Source: Archilochus colubris
Taxonomy: Eukaryota; Chordata; Aves; Apodiformes; Trochilidae
Reading direction: 5' to 3'
NCBI GenBank assembly: GCA_023079485.1
Contig: CM041084.1
Coordinates: 8,864,609-8,928,608, forward strand
Length of the DNA stretch: 64,000 bases
Position numbers and translations under genes: made by a program. Of this stretch, positions 1 through 12,900 are shown in pieces. Numbering within the stretch: position 1 is the stretch's first letter; each line of letters begins with the position of its first letter. The notes below the pieces were generated by a model. That model was given only the letters and a program-made list of their open reading frames with translations, was not told the origin of the DNA and ran no database searches.

Positions 1-2466
1 GAAACTAAAGTAGGCTACTTTTTAGCACTACTACACACAGAAAGCAGGGCGTTCCTTCAGCATGTTAGGTAGCAAATTTCTTTGATCCTACCTATAAATG
101 TCACTTCTGTTTGTCGTTTAGTTGTGGTATAGTCTTTTATTGGTGCAATTAAATCTTTTCAAATGCATTACATTATCTCCAGCTTTGCTAAAAATCTTGC
201 CATTGTTTAGGAAGTGAGGTAAGTCATTGTGAAATGATGTAGTTGACTTCAGTTTCTTCCTCCCTCCTCCACAAGATTTCTCCCAATTTAATTTAATTTA
301 AATCTCACCAAACAGTATAATGGTCCTGGAATTTGTTTAGTCATTTGACTTCCTTTATCACATGGAGAAGGTAAACATTCTGTTGCTAACTTGAAGTGGC
401 TCCAAGCAGCAAAACTAGGAGGATATTAAACCAGTAAAAGCTTATCAACTGATCCATTGATATGCTGTAAATTCCAGCCTTTTCATTTTACTTTTGAGGG
501 TTGCCATAAGTCAACACATTAGTAAGCAATTTGCTGACATTGGATCACTTAAAAAGGCTTCCCTGTGGACAAAGTTCACCTTGGTGCTTTGTTTCATTGC
601 TTTATTTTATCACAGTCTTGTGCTGCTGTTCAGATGACTGATGTAGTTTTACACTCTGATAGAGAATTTCAAATACTCAGTGTTTCTACCATCCTGCTAA
701 AGTTTTAAGAAGTCACAGGCATAAAACACAGAGGTATTGTATTTTCAGAAATAAATTTAATTAATCAGTTTCAGTTGTTCTCTTAAAAAAAAAAAAAAAG
801 TTATTAGGTGTCGTGTGTTAAACAAAGTAGGATGCAATATTTAAATCCTAGACCACCTTAACAAATTATCCAACATGTTTATTTCTTTTATGTCCACACT
901 GATTTGCCAGTTAGCATAAACTTCAGGTTAAATTTCAGTTACACTTTTGTTTCTTCCTAACCTTAAGGATTTATTTGCTAACTGATGGATATGGGTTGGG
1001 TCAGGTCATACTGCACAAAATACAGGAGCAGCTCAAAACAGCTTCTTAGCAGCAGGGGAACCCAACAAATCACTGTCTCAGGCACTTTTCCTCTCTTTAT
1101 TTTTACAGTTCCTGTTCAAGTAGACCCAGGAAAGCACTTTCAGGATCACCTAGGGAAATTAGGAAGAGAAACACAAGTGCAAGCTGAGGGAAGAAATGGA
1201 GGGTTTGTGCCTGCTAGAGGGGAAAACAGCACAGACAGAAAGGGGGCACTGCTTGCTTAGTGCATTCCCAGTCACCCTCTGCCCCCTGTTTTGAGCAATC
1301 CCTGATGGTTTATTTTCCTTGGCAGCCTTCTGTGTAATTCACAGAAACAGAGCATTCCTGTAACAGGAAAAAAAAAAAAATAGTGCATAATACACACTTC
1401 TGTAGGGATAACCCCAGTACAGGATTACTCCTATCTTATAGATGTAGCAATAGACTTTCTGAGGAAGGACATTCAGAAATACACTTGAGAACACAAGTTG
1501 AGTATCAATGAATGTTGCCACAAGCCCAGCAAAAAAAGACACCACGTAGTGCAAGGGCTGAAGCTTGGAAGCTTCTGCACCCAGTTCTGAGCTCTGCGTT
1601 TCTAGAAACACATAAGGGTCCCCACAAGCAGCAACAAGAGTAACAAGAGACCTACAGAAAGCAGCTGAGGGACGTGGGGGTTGCTTCTTTTACAGAAGAT
1701 AAAGGTAACCTTTCAGGTGTGGAAAAAACTGATGCAAGTAGAGTTGTCTTACTGTGGACACTTGAGAACCAAATCAAAGCTTAAAGCATGACAAAGGCCA
1801 TTCCCATTTGACATTCAGGAAACTTTTATTGAACACTGGAACATGCTGCCCAGAGACAGCACTGAACCACATTGCAGACAGTCCCTGCCAGGCTGGATAA
1901 ATCCCAGGAATAAGGCAGGCACGTTTGATCCCCTGAAGCTGAATGGATCAGACATCTCCCAGTCTCCTCCAGCCAAGTGATTTCTTAACATTATTGAAAG
2001 GCCTAAAAATCTCCCATTAAAAGCAAGAGAAAGTCTGAAGTGTTTCAGTTTCAAATAGTTTAGAAATATAGTGGTCAGGTTTTTAATATAGAAAAATTGC
2101 CCTTCTCTCAGACTATTAAGTTATTGGAAATTATTTAGATGATACAACATCAAGACACTCTTTAAACAGATCCCACTTGCCTGAAGTAAGTTTGAAGTAA
2201 CTGGGCACCAGTCTTAAAAACAGGGCTCTGAACGTACAGGAAACTCCATCACAGACCATACCTCACCTATATTAAAAACTCAACCATTTGAGAATCTCAA
2301 AAGCCTGTTCAGCTGGGGGAAAGAAAGGATGAAGAGAGAGGAATACAATTATTCCCACCAGCTACTGGCAGGATAATTCAGAATGCCACAGATATTTTTC
2401 TTCCTCTTCTTCACTGTTTAAAATAAAAAGAAAATAGTAAAACTCCACTATGAATCACAGTTTAAC
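1..2466. other. Intergenic sequence, no gene recognised
   Basis: Only short open frames without recognisable domains. In other amniotes the next gene here is RNF32, convergent with LMBR1. I looked on the plus strand for its C-terminal RING (CPLCR..CYQKK) and did not find it. A stretch at about 1825-1930 (GGAACATGCTGCCCAGAGAC) resembles a decayed CR1 3' region, but weakly. Confidence 0.5.
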
Positions 2467-2472
2467 TTTATT
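2467..2472 (-). terminator. Candidate distal poly(A) signal AATAAA
   Basis: Minus strand reads TTTTCAATAAAGTTAAAC, followed by U-rich sequence. It would be a distal end for LMBR1 (3' UTR about 7.4 kb) or belong to an unrelated transcript. Confidence 0.3.
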
Positions 2473-4544
2473 GAAAACACAGTAAAAAAAATTCCTACAA
2501 AACATCCAGTGTAACATTTCAAACAAAGGAAAAACCACACATTATTACCACTGCTTTTCACAAAAAAATTCAACCTGGCTAAGGCAGCAACTTTTGTAAC
2601 ACAGCAAAATATTCACAACTGAGAACATTATAAAATGTAATTTAGGATGAACTTAAATAAAGCAGAAGAGTTTGGTGGGGAGAAAGCATGTGCACAGAAA
2701 ATTGTTCTGATTAAAGTAGTGCCAGAAACATTTTCTTTCAGCTATATTTTCTCTTGGTCCAGGATACATCCATGTGAAAGAAACATCAGCTGTTCAAGGC
2801 TGCAGAGTTTACAAAGCCTTAAGCACAGATCAGACCAAGAGGGAACCACTGATCCCATTCACCATCCCTCAGCCACACACACAGTTATGATGGTGTGTGG
2901 GAGATTTTTGGCTTTTTTTGTAAACTGCAACCTTAACCAGTGACACTGTGGTGAAACAACATGAAACCTGGTGACAGAAGGTATCTGCTGCCACAGTTAG
3001 AGCACCAGCAGCAGCAGCATCCATTGAGCATTGGTGCAGAACTGCATTATGGTCACATCCCCCAAAACCATGGGACGCTGATCCTTTGGGATGAGACACC
3101 CAGCAGCACACCCAGAATATTCTGTCTCCTCGGAGGGAATTTTCCCAACAAAGCTTCATGAAGACAAGAGCAATGTGCATTTTCTATTTAGGTAAGGCAG
3201 GGTTGGGTTCCTAACTCCACAAGAAAGTACAGAAAACCCAGCCATGTTCTTTGCGTATGTGTTTCAAATACCAAGATTCCAAATCCATGATCCAAATGTA
3301 TCTTTATTTTCTGTGCATGTGTTTTTAAAGCAATATAAATCAGGACAAATAAGACAAAAATACTTTGAAACCTACTTTAAAAAAAAAAATTACAAGTGGC
3401 TTAACTTTCTTTTGTTATATAATGCCAGGGAGGAGAAAGTTACTCACATAGATTTTTTTTTTTTTAAGTATTTTGGCAGAGACAGGGAACATTTATGGTT
3501 ATGGGGAAAACAGAAATCATGGACCAGTTAATTTTCTCCTCAAGCTTTAAACAGATCCATCAGATTCACAATACAGGTATCACCATCATGCTGTTTTCCT
3601 GAATTATTGTTTTTCATGGAGAGCGTGCCCAAAACGTGCTCATTTCCATGAAATACCAAAGGTGCAGGAAACACATGAAAAGTCTTACCTGGCACCAAGG
3701 AAACTTTCACTGACCAAAACATGAAAGAGTTGCACACTGCTGACACACCAGAACATTGCATCTCTTGATGTCCAAGCAGGGAAGGCAGAGAGGCTCATCA
3801 AGAGCTGTGGTCTTACTCTTCAAATTACAGGGAAGATGCTGATGAGCAGCTCCACCGTGTGTCACCTGCTCTGTCACTTGTGCCATCAGCATGGGCTCAA
3901 CAAGGCTGCACCAGGAGGCTACTCAAGCTGAGAAGTGGGACATTGCCTCACACTACTGGAAGTTAAAAGCACATTTACATTGAGTAAACCATTTCTCTCT
4001 CACTCCTAATTCAAATTTACATGAGCTCTTGCTAATTTGTTAGAGGACCCATTCTACTGACAGGATTGCTTTAATGGAATCTTGTTAAAAAAAAAAAAAA
4101 CAGATCATATGCACATGAATGAATCCTAGTGTTTTCATAGTGGAAAAGCATTTCTGACTATGGATTGTTGTTGTACAGACTATGATGGTAAAAGAAAAAT
4201 ACATTAAAAGCCAAGGAAATACCTTGATACTTTAATAACTGGTATCTGTGGAACCACTGGGTACATGAGGAATGAAAAATAAAGCAGTTCATGAAATTAC
4301 CTTCACCCAGTGATGCAGACTACAAATAATAATGTAATGGCAGGGGGTAAGTGGGCAGGGAAGCAGCAGCAACACTTCACAATAAGATACAACAAACATT
4401 TAGAAGTTGTATCCCAAAGTGCTCATGTAGATACAAGTGAATAGTCAGATACTTGAGATCTTTAAGAACCATGATTTCCTCATGTCTCTGTTTATGTGAG
4501 CTCTCAATGCAGATACAGCTTTTAAATGTATGTGCCCCCTCCCT

Positions 4545-4672
4545 GGCAGTGTTCCAGGCCAGGCTGCATGGAGCTCTGTGCAGCAACACCTCCCTCTAGA
4601 CCATGGCAGGAGGGTTGGAAGCAGATGATCTTTAAGGTCCCTTCCAACCCAAGCCCTTCTGATTCTATAAAA
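4545..4672 (+). mobile_element. CR1 LINE 3' fragment
   Basis: Plus-strand CR1 3' end: CAGTGTTCCAGGCCAGGCTG, then GGAGGGTTGGAAGCAGATGA, then GGTCCCTTCCAACCCAAGCC and GATTCTATAA. Lies in the candidate 3' UTR/downstream region. Confidence 0.85.
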
Positions 4673-6692
4673 TAGCTTGAATTAGGGATGTCAACATTAT
4701 CAACTTTTACAGGATATTTCTGACACTATCACTTTGCCTCTTTGAAGTCACTTTCTGTATTTAATACATTTCATGCTAAGTATATAAAAAAAAACATGAG
4801 CAATAAATTAAACTGAAAAAGCTAATGAGAAAAATATGGTAATAAACAACAAGCAAGCATCCTCAGGCTTGAGCCATCCACACAAGTTCACAGGCTTCTA
4901 CAAACCTGAAGTCAAGGATACTGTTGCACTATGAATCCCAAAACAGACTTAAAGAATTTATTTCTTCTCAGTGTTAGTGAATTGCTGGTGTACTTAGAAC
5001 ATATTCAAATAACTTGCATACACTAAAAATACACGGGTTTCTTCTTTTTCTTTGAAAGAAGAGTTTGAGGTGCTTCAGTTGTGATACATTTCAAAAAAAC
5101 AACTTCCCATTTAAGTCTCCTGCTGCTCCATAGTGTTACAGATCATACATCAGACCTATGTAGAATCTTGTTTCATTACTTCATGTTTTGTCTACAGCAA
5201 GAAGAGTATCTGATCTTTACATCAATGCTGACAAATGATAGTGAATAACATGAAAGCATAAGAAAAACGAAAGCAAGCCACGATGTTCAATGTCTTGCAA
5301 CAATTAAGGCCAAATTTAGAAAAAAATTAAATCAGCCCCTGAATTTCATGAACCTAAGGATTTTAAATATCTTGTTAGTAATAGAGAATTTTAGAGATCA
5401 TCTAGAAAAAAGACAGAAAAGATTATCTGCTCCATATCATTTCTCCATCACCACCCCTCATCAACAAGTGTCTGGAACAGTAAGGATTCTGGAACTCACA
5501 TTTAGTGTTAATTCCCCACCAGCTGTTCTCCTTGCTTAGATTCTGACTGCTATGGTCAGGCTTTAGTTGCTCAAATGAAACTTGTAGGAGTAGGAGATCC
5601 TCTCTGGATGTGGTCTGAGGGGACACAGTTCTAGTGAGAACCACATAACACTCTGAGACAGGAAGCCATTCAGATGCAGTGGCCTATACAGACACATTTA
5701 ATCAGAAAGTCCTGAATGAGATCTTAGTTCCAACAAAACAGAGCTGCAGATGAAAAGCTTCAGTTCAAGAATGTGATGCAGAGCTATCACCTGAAATCCC
5801 AATCAAAGTAATCCCATGCAGCAAGTAGAACTGTGTGTTGCACTGGGCAAGGTTAGAAAAGGTGCCAGAGGTTGTCACCACCAGTGTGATGGCTTTTGAC
5901 TTAGATTGCTCTGCCTGGATGGGATGAATTCAAAAGCTGTGCTTTTGTCAAGTTCAAAAGCTGTTAGTGCAACTGAAATAACTTCCCAGTAACCAATACT
6001 CAAGATTTCTGCTCCTGAAATACATGAGCTAGGAGGAAGTTGGTGTACACAATATTGTCTCAAGTCAGCACTAAACAACAAACAACAAAACTACTCACAT
6101 AAGGAAGTAGGGGATCTCATTTCCTTAAAGTACTTAATAATGGTTCACAGTTCATATCAACACTTTAAAAAAAAAAAAAAAAGAAAGAAAAAACCTACAA
6201 ACATTTTTTTAAAGAGATAAGTGTAAGGCTGAGCTGCTGTACACACGCCACCTGAGCGCACCCCACTTCTGGAAAATGAAGAATAAAAAAATAACCTGGA
6301 ACATCCCTACAAAAGGGAAAGAAAGTCAAGTGTACGAAGAAGCCAGTTTTCTTTGTTTCTACCTTGCTTCTTTCTCTTTATAAATTCTACAAGAACAAGG
6401 TCAAGATGTCTTTAAAACACAGCAGTGGGCACAGCCCCTGAAGTATCAGGAACTGCCTGAGTCAGATAGGAAAGCAGGAGAGTCCTGGTGGGAGAGCAGA
6501 GGGCTTGCAGCCCCCTTGGCACTCGCCACTCCTGGGGATGCACCAGGGAAAGCATCACTGCAGCACCCACTCCCATCTCCATCCCATCAGGCACACACAG
6601 GGTTGCTCGAGTTCCTGCAGCCCACAGCCAAGGCTCTGCAGTGCTCAAGGAGGTACTTTGGAACCAGACAAGGAAAACAACTTGTGAAATCC

Positions 6693-6698
6693 TTTAAT
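6693..6698 (-). terminator. Candidate poly(A) signal ATTAAA
   Basis: Minus strand ATTAAA, with a GU-rich stretch (TTGTTTTCCTTGTCTGG) about 20 nt beyond it. An alternative LMBR1 3' end. Confidence 0.35.
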
Positions 6699-7707
6699 TT
6701 CTATGACAGTAAAACAGTAAACAGGGTAAAAGGTGGGGGAGCACAGGGCCAAAGATAAACATAACATTACAGACAGTAAACAAAGCCTCCTATGAATCCA
6801 AAAACTGATACTTCCACAGTAATCAATACTATTATTTTTTAGCTTAAAGTATAAGTATGTGTGCTTTATGCTTAGAAATCCCACATTACAGTTCGGCCGC
6901 TGCATTTAATATTGTGCTAGGAACACAGAATAAAGCCAAGAAATGGCTAACTTAAAACACTTAGTTTACAACTACTTTTTGGTCTTGTGTGGTATCTAGT
7001 TGAAGATGGAAGCATTCATGTGCTTTTTGCCTCATAAGAAATGAGGCAGATGTTAATGTTACTAAGATCAGCTGTATATACCTTGAAGGTATAGACCACC
7101 AGACTCTACATGAGTCAAAATACTAGGAATGTATCGTCAACATCCATTAATGAATTACCAGATGCTTGTATTTAAGTGACCACATGCTTCTGTGAAAAGT
7201 ATATAGTGACCTGCATGTTACACATAGTATATTCAAAAGTAGCATTGTATCTGTAAAGAAGTTTTGCATTAGCATGTCATTTTCAAGGTCAAAGGCATAT
7301 TTTAATGTGGACAGTGTCACAATATCAACATCTGATTTTAAAACAAAACACTGCCAATGACTGCACAGGGTAGTTCTGAATTTCTCACCAATCTTGGAAA
7401 CCACACAGCATCTTAACAATCCTCCATATTTCAATGAAAATTCTTTACTATTGTAGCCTTAACCCACACATTTGCACAAGGGGTGGGAACAGGCAAGGCT
7501 TTAGCATTTGTTTTGAAAGAGTTTTACAAGTCTTGCCTGTAACCTGTGTGTCTCTGCTCAATTTAAGTAGCTGTCCGATTCACTTTAAGAAACCACGTAC
7601 ACATTATAATCCCATCTTTTCCAATGTTCTTGGGTCATTGATGGCACAAAAAACATCTCTCCAAAAGCATGGAGAGCAAGACCTATGCTGATTCTCACTC
7701 CCTAAAT

Positions 7708-7713
7708 TTATTC
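7708..7713 (-). terminator. Candidate poly(A) signal AATAAA (proximal)
   Basis: The first canonical AATAAA on the minus strand after the stop codon, giving a 3' UTR of about 2.2 kb. A U/GU-rich stretch (TGTTTTTTGTG) follows roughly 50 nt downstream, as expected for a downstream element. Confidence 0.4.
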
Positions 7714-9914
7714 CTTAAATTCATCTATTCAGTTTCACTAAGTATATTTAAATAACTGCCTTAAAGTTGTAACAGAAATATTTTAGAAAAGCTTTCTAGC
7801 CTCATACACCAAAAATCACCAGCCCCATTAAGACATGAGGACAATTTTGGTCACACAGTCACTTGTATGGACAAGTGGATGCATTTCAGTTATTTCTAAC
7901 TATAATACTAATACATAAGGCTACAAGTTCTCAAAATACCTGAATGACACCCCTAATAATAAATTTCTAGTATTGTAAATAGATTTTAAAACAACTTATA
8001 ACTGCAGCTCCCTGTTCTTTGTTGCAGAACTTTGACTCAAAGATTTCTCACTAAAGTGTCAACATGAAACTCAAACAACAGAAAAGAACCTTGTAAACCT
8101 TAATGAAATCAAGCAATTTTACTTTGTCTTCCAATACTCAGTACAGCACACCAATAGCCAGTTTAATGAGCCTTGAATTTATACTAGTCACACAAAAATA
8201 CCTCAAGTAACTCTCTAGCATCATATTTACTACAGCAGTATTTACATTATACCTCAGTTCAAGCCAGAAAAGGCAGCCTGCAAAAAAATAACTGATAAAT
8301 CCTTGTGCATACTGGAGCTTGAATTTGAAGCACTCCAGGGGAGGCAGGGGGGAAGCAGCTCACATTCACACACACAGCAATAAGGTCTACAGAGTAGTCA
8401 TCTCAGGAGAACAGCTTCTGACACAAGGTTTATCTTATTTTTGAACCACACTGAAGAGCTAGTTGTCACCATTTGATCAAACTACAGACACACTTGTTTT
8501 ACAGCAACAGAAACATTATCTGACTTGCTACCTAACGGGTACACGCTGAAGGTGTCCCCATTCCAATCTGTTTGAAGATTACTTGTGGCAGAGCAGGACA
8601 AAAAAAGTGCAACCAGAATTTCAGTACTTACTTGGGTTTCATTGGTGGGTATTTTCTCTTTTCTATAAACTGCTTAAAGGATTCCTAAGGCCACAGTAAT
8701 GCTAAGAAAAAGGACATTACCACCCACCGATGCCGCTCTGAATCTAAGGCCTCTGAGCAGTTAAACTGTAACACCACAGAAAATCATACCAAGACTGAAC
8801 ACACAAGTTTTACTTACCAAGCCACCTATATCATCTCTATAAGCTTAGAATTTAAGTTTACAGTATCTACACGTAGAGGCCTATATACATCTTCCTGTGT
8901 TCATTAAAAAACAGCCTAGTGAAAGATACTGGAATATGCCACTGAACAGAAATCCTAGTAACTAGAGTATAAATTCAGAGAAATAATTTACTTCAGATTA
9001 ATGAAGATTGTAAAAAAACTGCAATTGCAGCCTCCTAGGCCTGTGCTACTTGCAATAATTACAAGTACTGCTTATACACAGTAGTTCATAAAGAATTTTA
9101 CAGGGACGTATTTGGTAGGGTAAGTGACCTCCATGGCACAACAGCTTACAGAACTAAGAGCTGTGGTAGGGGTCTACACAGCTTTTTATAAAGCATACTA
9201 GGCTCAGATTTAACACTAAAGTTAATCTTCATCTTGTACTTCACTCTATTTGATAAGACATTGTCTGACTACCAGGTTGTTAAAGCAACCTGGCATTTAT
9301 AGGTCAGAATAGGAAGCTGAAACAGCTGGATTTTCTGAGAAAGCTTCAGGACTATGAACAGCCTCCTGTATCCAGCATGAAAGAACTGTGATATCTACCA
9401 GTTACTGTAATTTTTTAACACGTTCTTTGTGGAACTTTTTATCTACTGCCAAGGATACCTACTCCAGGTAGTTTACATTTCCAGGAAGGGTCATATTGGG
9501 CTTCAAGTGTATCATTATTTTTTTTTTCTTTTTTTTTTTTAACTAAGTCCCAGAGTTACTCTTTACAGCTGTGTCTGTACAACACAGGAGGTACTGTGCA
9601 TTCAAATGGTAGCATGTTCGTATCTAAAGATATGAGACTGTCAAACAAATAAAAAGGAATGCATTCTTCTCTTCAGCTTCCAGTCTTCAAGGCACCTCCT
9701 TCATTAACTTACTGGGAAATAAACAAGCAGACCAAAAGTTCACTGGAAAGAGAAGAATCTGATATACTTAACTTCCTCAGAAGCACACAGAATCAAAGAG
9801 ACAAGGTTGGACCCAAATTATCAACAAATAAAATCCATAGAAAAATGCTGATGAGATGACAGGAATGCCATGAGGTTGATGTTTTCAGCTCTGTTGATTG
9901 CAGGTGATTGTTAA

Positions 9915-9997
9915 TCACAGTGTTTTCTGATGCCCATTTGCAGACAGCTTTGTCTCTGAGTCTCTTGGATTGTTTGACAGATGAAGTTTATCTAATC
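9915..9997 (-). CDS. LMBR1: LMBR1 exon 17, C-terminus and stop
   Basis: 83 nt of coding: (G)[20 protein letters not shown] then GHQKTL and TGA at 9917-9915. It aligns with human LHKLHLPNTSRDSETAKPSVNGHQKAL: the hydrophilic tail differs, but the RDSET and NGHQK blocks are kept. Acceptor TTTTTGCAG. It is too short to stand out as an open reading frame and was found by matching the expected C-terminus. Confidence 0.95.
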
Positions 9998-12900
9998 CTG
10001 CAAAAATTAAAAATGAGGAAAAACTTAGATTCTTCTGTGTTTCGTGGACACAGCCATTCAAAAGAATTCATAAACCAGATTCTACTTTAAATATGCTGAA
10101 GACCAGAACTGTCACATTAGCTCAAGAAAACATTACTTCTGGGAAACTCCCTCAGTTCTGTTTTAGGTCAGAAAAATCCATTATAACGGACTTTTCTTTT
10201 TACAAAGCATGGAAGCAAGAGAAGCCTAACTTTATAGACTTAGATCTTTAGAACCAAGAAAGATTTGCAATGATTTACTCTGTCAACCTACAGAGACCAA
10301 AACAATTACCTAAAATACTGCTTTTTAATTGTAGCATCTTTCTGAAATGCATCAATTGCTGATCTTGATGACCACATCACCTCTCTAAACTGTTTATGTC
10401 TAATAATATTTTTAGGCCTATGTTATTAGTTTATCTGCCATTATTTCCAGCCATTTGTTCTTACTGCATAGTTCTTTACTATGAGTGTCTTCCATCCTGC
10501 CCCAGGCAGGTACTTAAACTACTCTTTTGTGGGGGAAGGTGCAGAAAGATGGCAAATTTAGCCATATTTTATTCACAAGAGGCATGATGTCAGTCCTTCC
10601 TTGCTTGCTACCCTTCCTCTCCTATCAAGCCTCTAAAACTAAGGAACAAAAATGTAAATAGCTTCTTATTAATTTAATACAGACTACACAGAGCACTCTA
10701 ATGAAGTGCCATGATGTACTGAATTACATTTCTTGCCTCACTGGAAATCCAAAATTGACTGAGATAATAAAAAACAAAAATCTACTTAATATTGTTTTAT
10801 TTGAAAGTCCCAACATTACAATAATTCTTTTGGTCACAAGAGGCCTGGAGGAGGACTTTACCTTCCACTAATTACCTACGATGCTCCACAAACCTCTAGT
10901 CCTCAGTTTTCAGCATAGGGGAGAAATAAGCACACAGATTTTGGTTCTCATTCTTTTAATTCCATGTGACACTTTTTAACAGACACTGTTTGCTAAGGAC
11001 AGGGTTGAAAACAAACCCAGATGGTGTCAAACCTGCACTCTTCAGGATTTATAGCTCCCTGATTATGTCAAACTCAAACCTTTTACCAATTACTCTGCTT
11101 TTCCATTCTGATGCCAATATTTACACAGGATGTGTGATAGCAAGAGGCCAAACAATGCCTAAAAAAATCCACTAGAATTATGCCATTCATTGACCATTAT
11201 CCTACCATGCCTGTATTTTGAAGTTTTCAAATCTGCTATCAGTATGCTTATTTTTTATTTAACACTATAAGTGAAGTGCCATGAAGATAAATATTTTACA
11301 TAATTTGCTTCAAGAAAGAAACTTTAACATTTTATCAGACCTGTTTCTATAAACCCATGCTGACTGATGGTAATTTCTTTCCTTCAGAGCTCTACAACAG
11401 CCATTACATAATACAATGTAATCCCTTTACAGTCAAGACAGTTGCACAAAAACAAAATTGGATTATGCAATTCAACTAAAAGAAATTAATTGAGGTCTTC
11501 TTATAAAATGCCCTTAACTAAAAGCTGGGGGATAATGTCAAATACATCATAGTTGTATCATAGCTGTCTTGATCCATAATGGAACTTCCCTGCAAAATAT
11601 TTTCAGCATAAAGATCCATAGATAGCTTTACACACCTTTGGCCAACTAATCTGTTCCCTGGAAGGTTCAAAACTCAACTCAAAAATCACAACATGGCTTC
11701 TTTTAAGCCTACACTAGCAGTCATTTTGTATTTCTCTGTTTGGTAGATCTGATTTTAACCTAATTGCCACCAGCAGAGGGGCACTCTAGGAAGCACTTCA
11801 ATTTTGTTTACCAGGGTGACAACTTTGGAGAGCAGTAATTGATGAAAAATAACAGAAGTACCTTTTAGACATTACAAACTATATTCTGCATTTATCAATA
11901 CTGAAGTTTCACCATTACACCTCTCAATTTAAGCAAGTACTACTCTAGGGTTCTAAAGAGGTAGAAGCTTCATAAATTAGTCAAGATATGATGTAGTAAC
12001 AACAAAATTAACAAATATGTGCATTGCATCCTCTGAGTATCAAATGTATTTCAAGCCTTCCTTCTGTGGCCAAGAAACATGAATACACAATTTGAACAAC
12101 ATTTCAATTATACCAAGTACAGGTTTTACTCAGCCAGTTACTAAGATTCTGTATATTCTGTAGAGAGATTTTCTGGCCATGTAGTGCTCAAAAACAGCAT
12201 CACAACAAGTCAGCTAAAACTTTAACTTATTACAGAATCATTATGTTGATTTAAGCAAAAAAGAAAAAGCCAACACACAAGGTGAAGTTTTATTTTGTAG
12301 TAATTGCTCAGTTGCAATGAGAATATTTCTAAACTCTCTAAAGGCTAAAAACATAACAGTAGAAGTACATGGATGTATCTTTAAGATCAACAATGTACCT
12401 CAGGTCTCCTCTCTACACAAAGCCATGAATTCTTACCTTAACTAATAGAAACTTCCACTAGAAAAAGTTTTCTGTGAGCCATAACAGAACATAGCATATC
12501 AAGGTAGCATTAACAGTAGCATATCAAGGTAGCAATGCTGAAGAAAGGAAAAGTTCGGGTACAAACTAAGTTTCCAGTGCTGCATTACCTAATGCCTTCA
12601 GGAGCTCTTCTCGCACAGCAGAAGTGAACTTTCTCACCAGACACAATGTTGTCACAATAGCAAAGAGCAAGTTGTAAGATAATACAATATAGAAGTTTCC
12701 CAGCCAGTTAAACCTTCCAAAATCTCCAAGCAGATCAAATCTGGTGATTCCTGTTAAAATTGCATTGAAGATTTGCATTAAAATCTTGGTTACATTTTTT
12801 GAGAAACATAAAAATTTCATTCTATTCTTTTTTAAATAGGGAAGCAGAATTCTTGCAGACACCACACTCTAAGACACATGGTTAAACATAAAGCAAGGTT

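Larger units (their letters stand above)
2467..9914 (-). other. LMBR1: LMBR1 3' UTR and downstream sequence; true end unresolved
   Basis: The minus strand downstream of the stop codon is AT-rich and has no coding signal. Poly(A) signals (AATAAA or ATTAAA on the minus strand) occur at about 8162, 7708, 6693 and 2467, so the UTR could be from about 1.8 kb to 7.4 kb long. A CR1 fragment lies at about 4545-4672. I cannot tell from sequence which site is used. Part of the interval may be intergenic. Confidence 0.45.
9998..12588 (-). other. LMBR1: LMBR1 intron 16
   Basis: 2.6 kb. It contains a CTCF-like motif at 11770 and a 25-bp tandem duplication at 12492-12534, next to the exon 16 donor. Confidence 0.85.

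Noticed and set aside
1..2466. Expected RNF32 3' end (convergent neighbour of LMBR1)
   Set aside because: No RING-type cysteine pattern or C-terminal CPLCR..CYQKK was found on the plus strand; the gene presumably lies further left.
12566..12588. LMBR1 ending in exon 16 ([10 protein letters not shown] stop)
   Set aside because: This reads through a good GTAATG donor; the conserved C-terminus ending GHQKTL is found in phase at 9915-9997.
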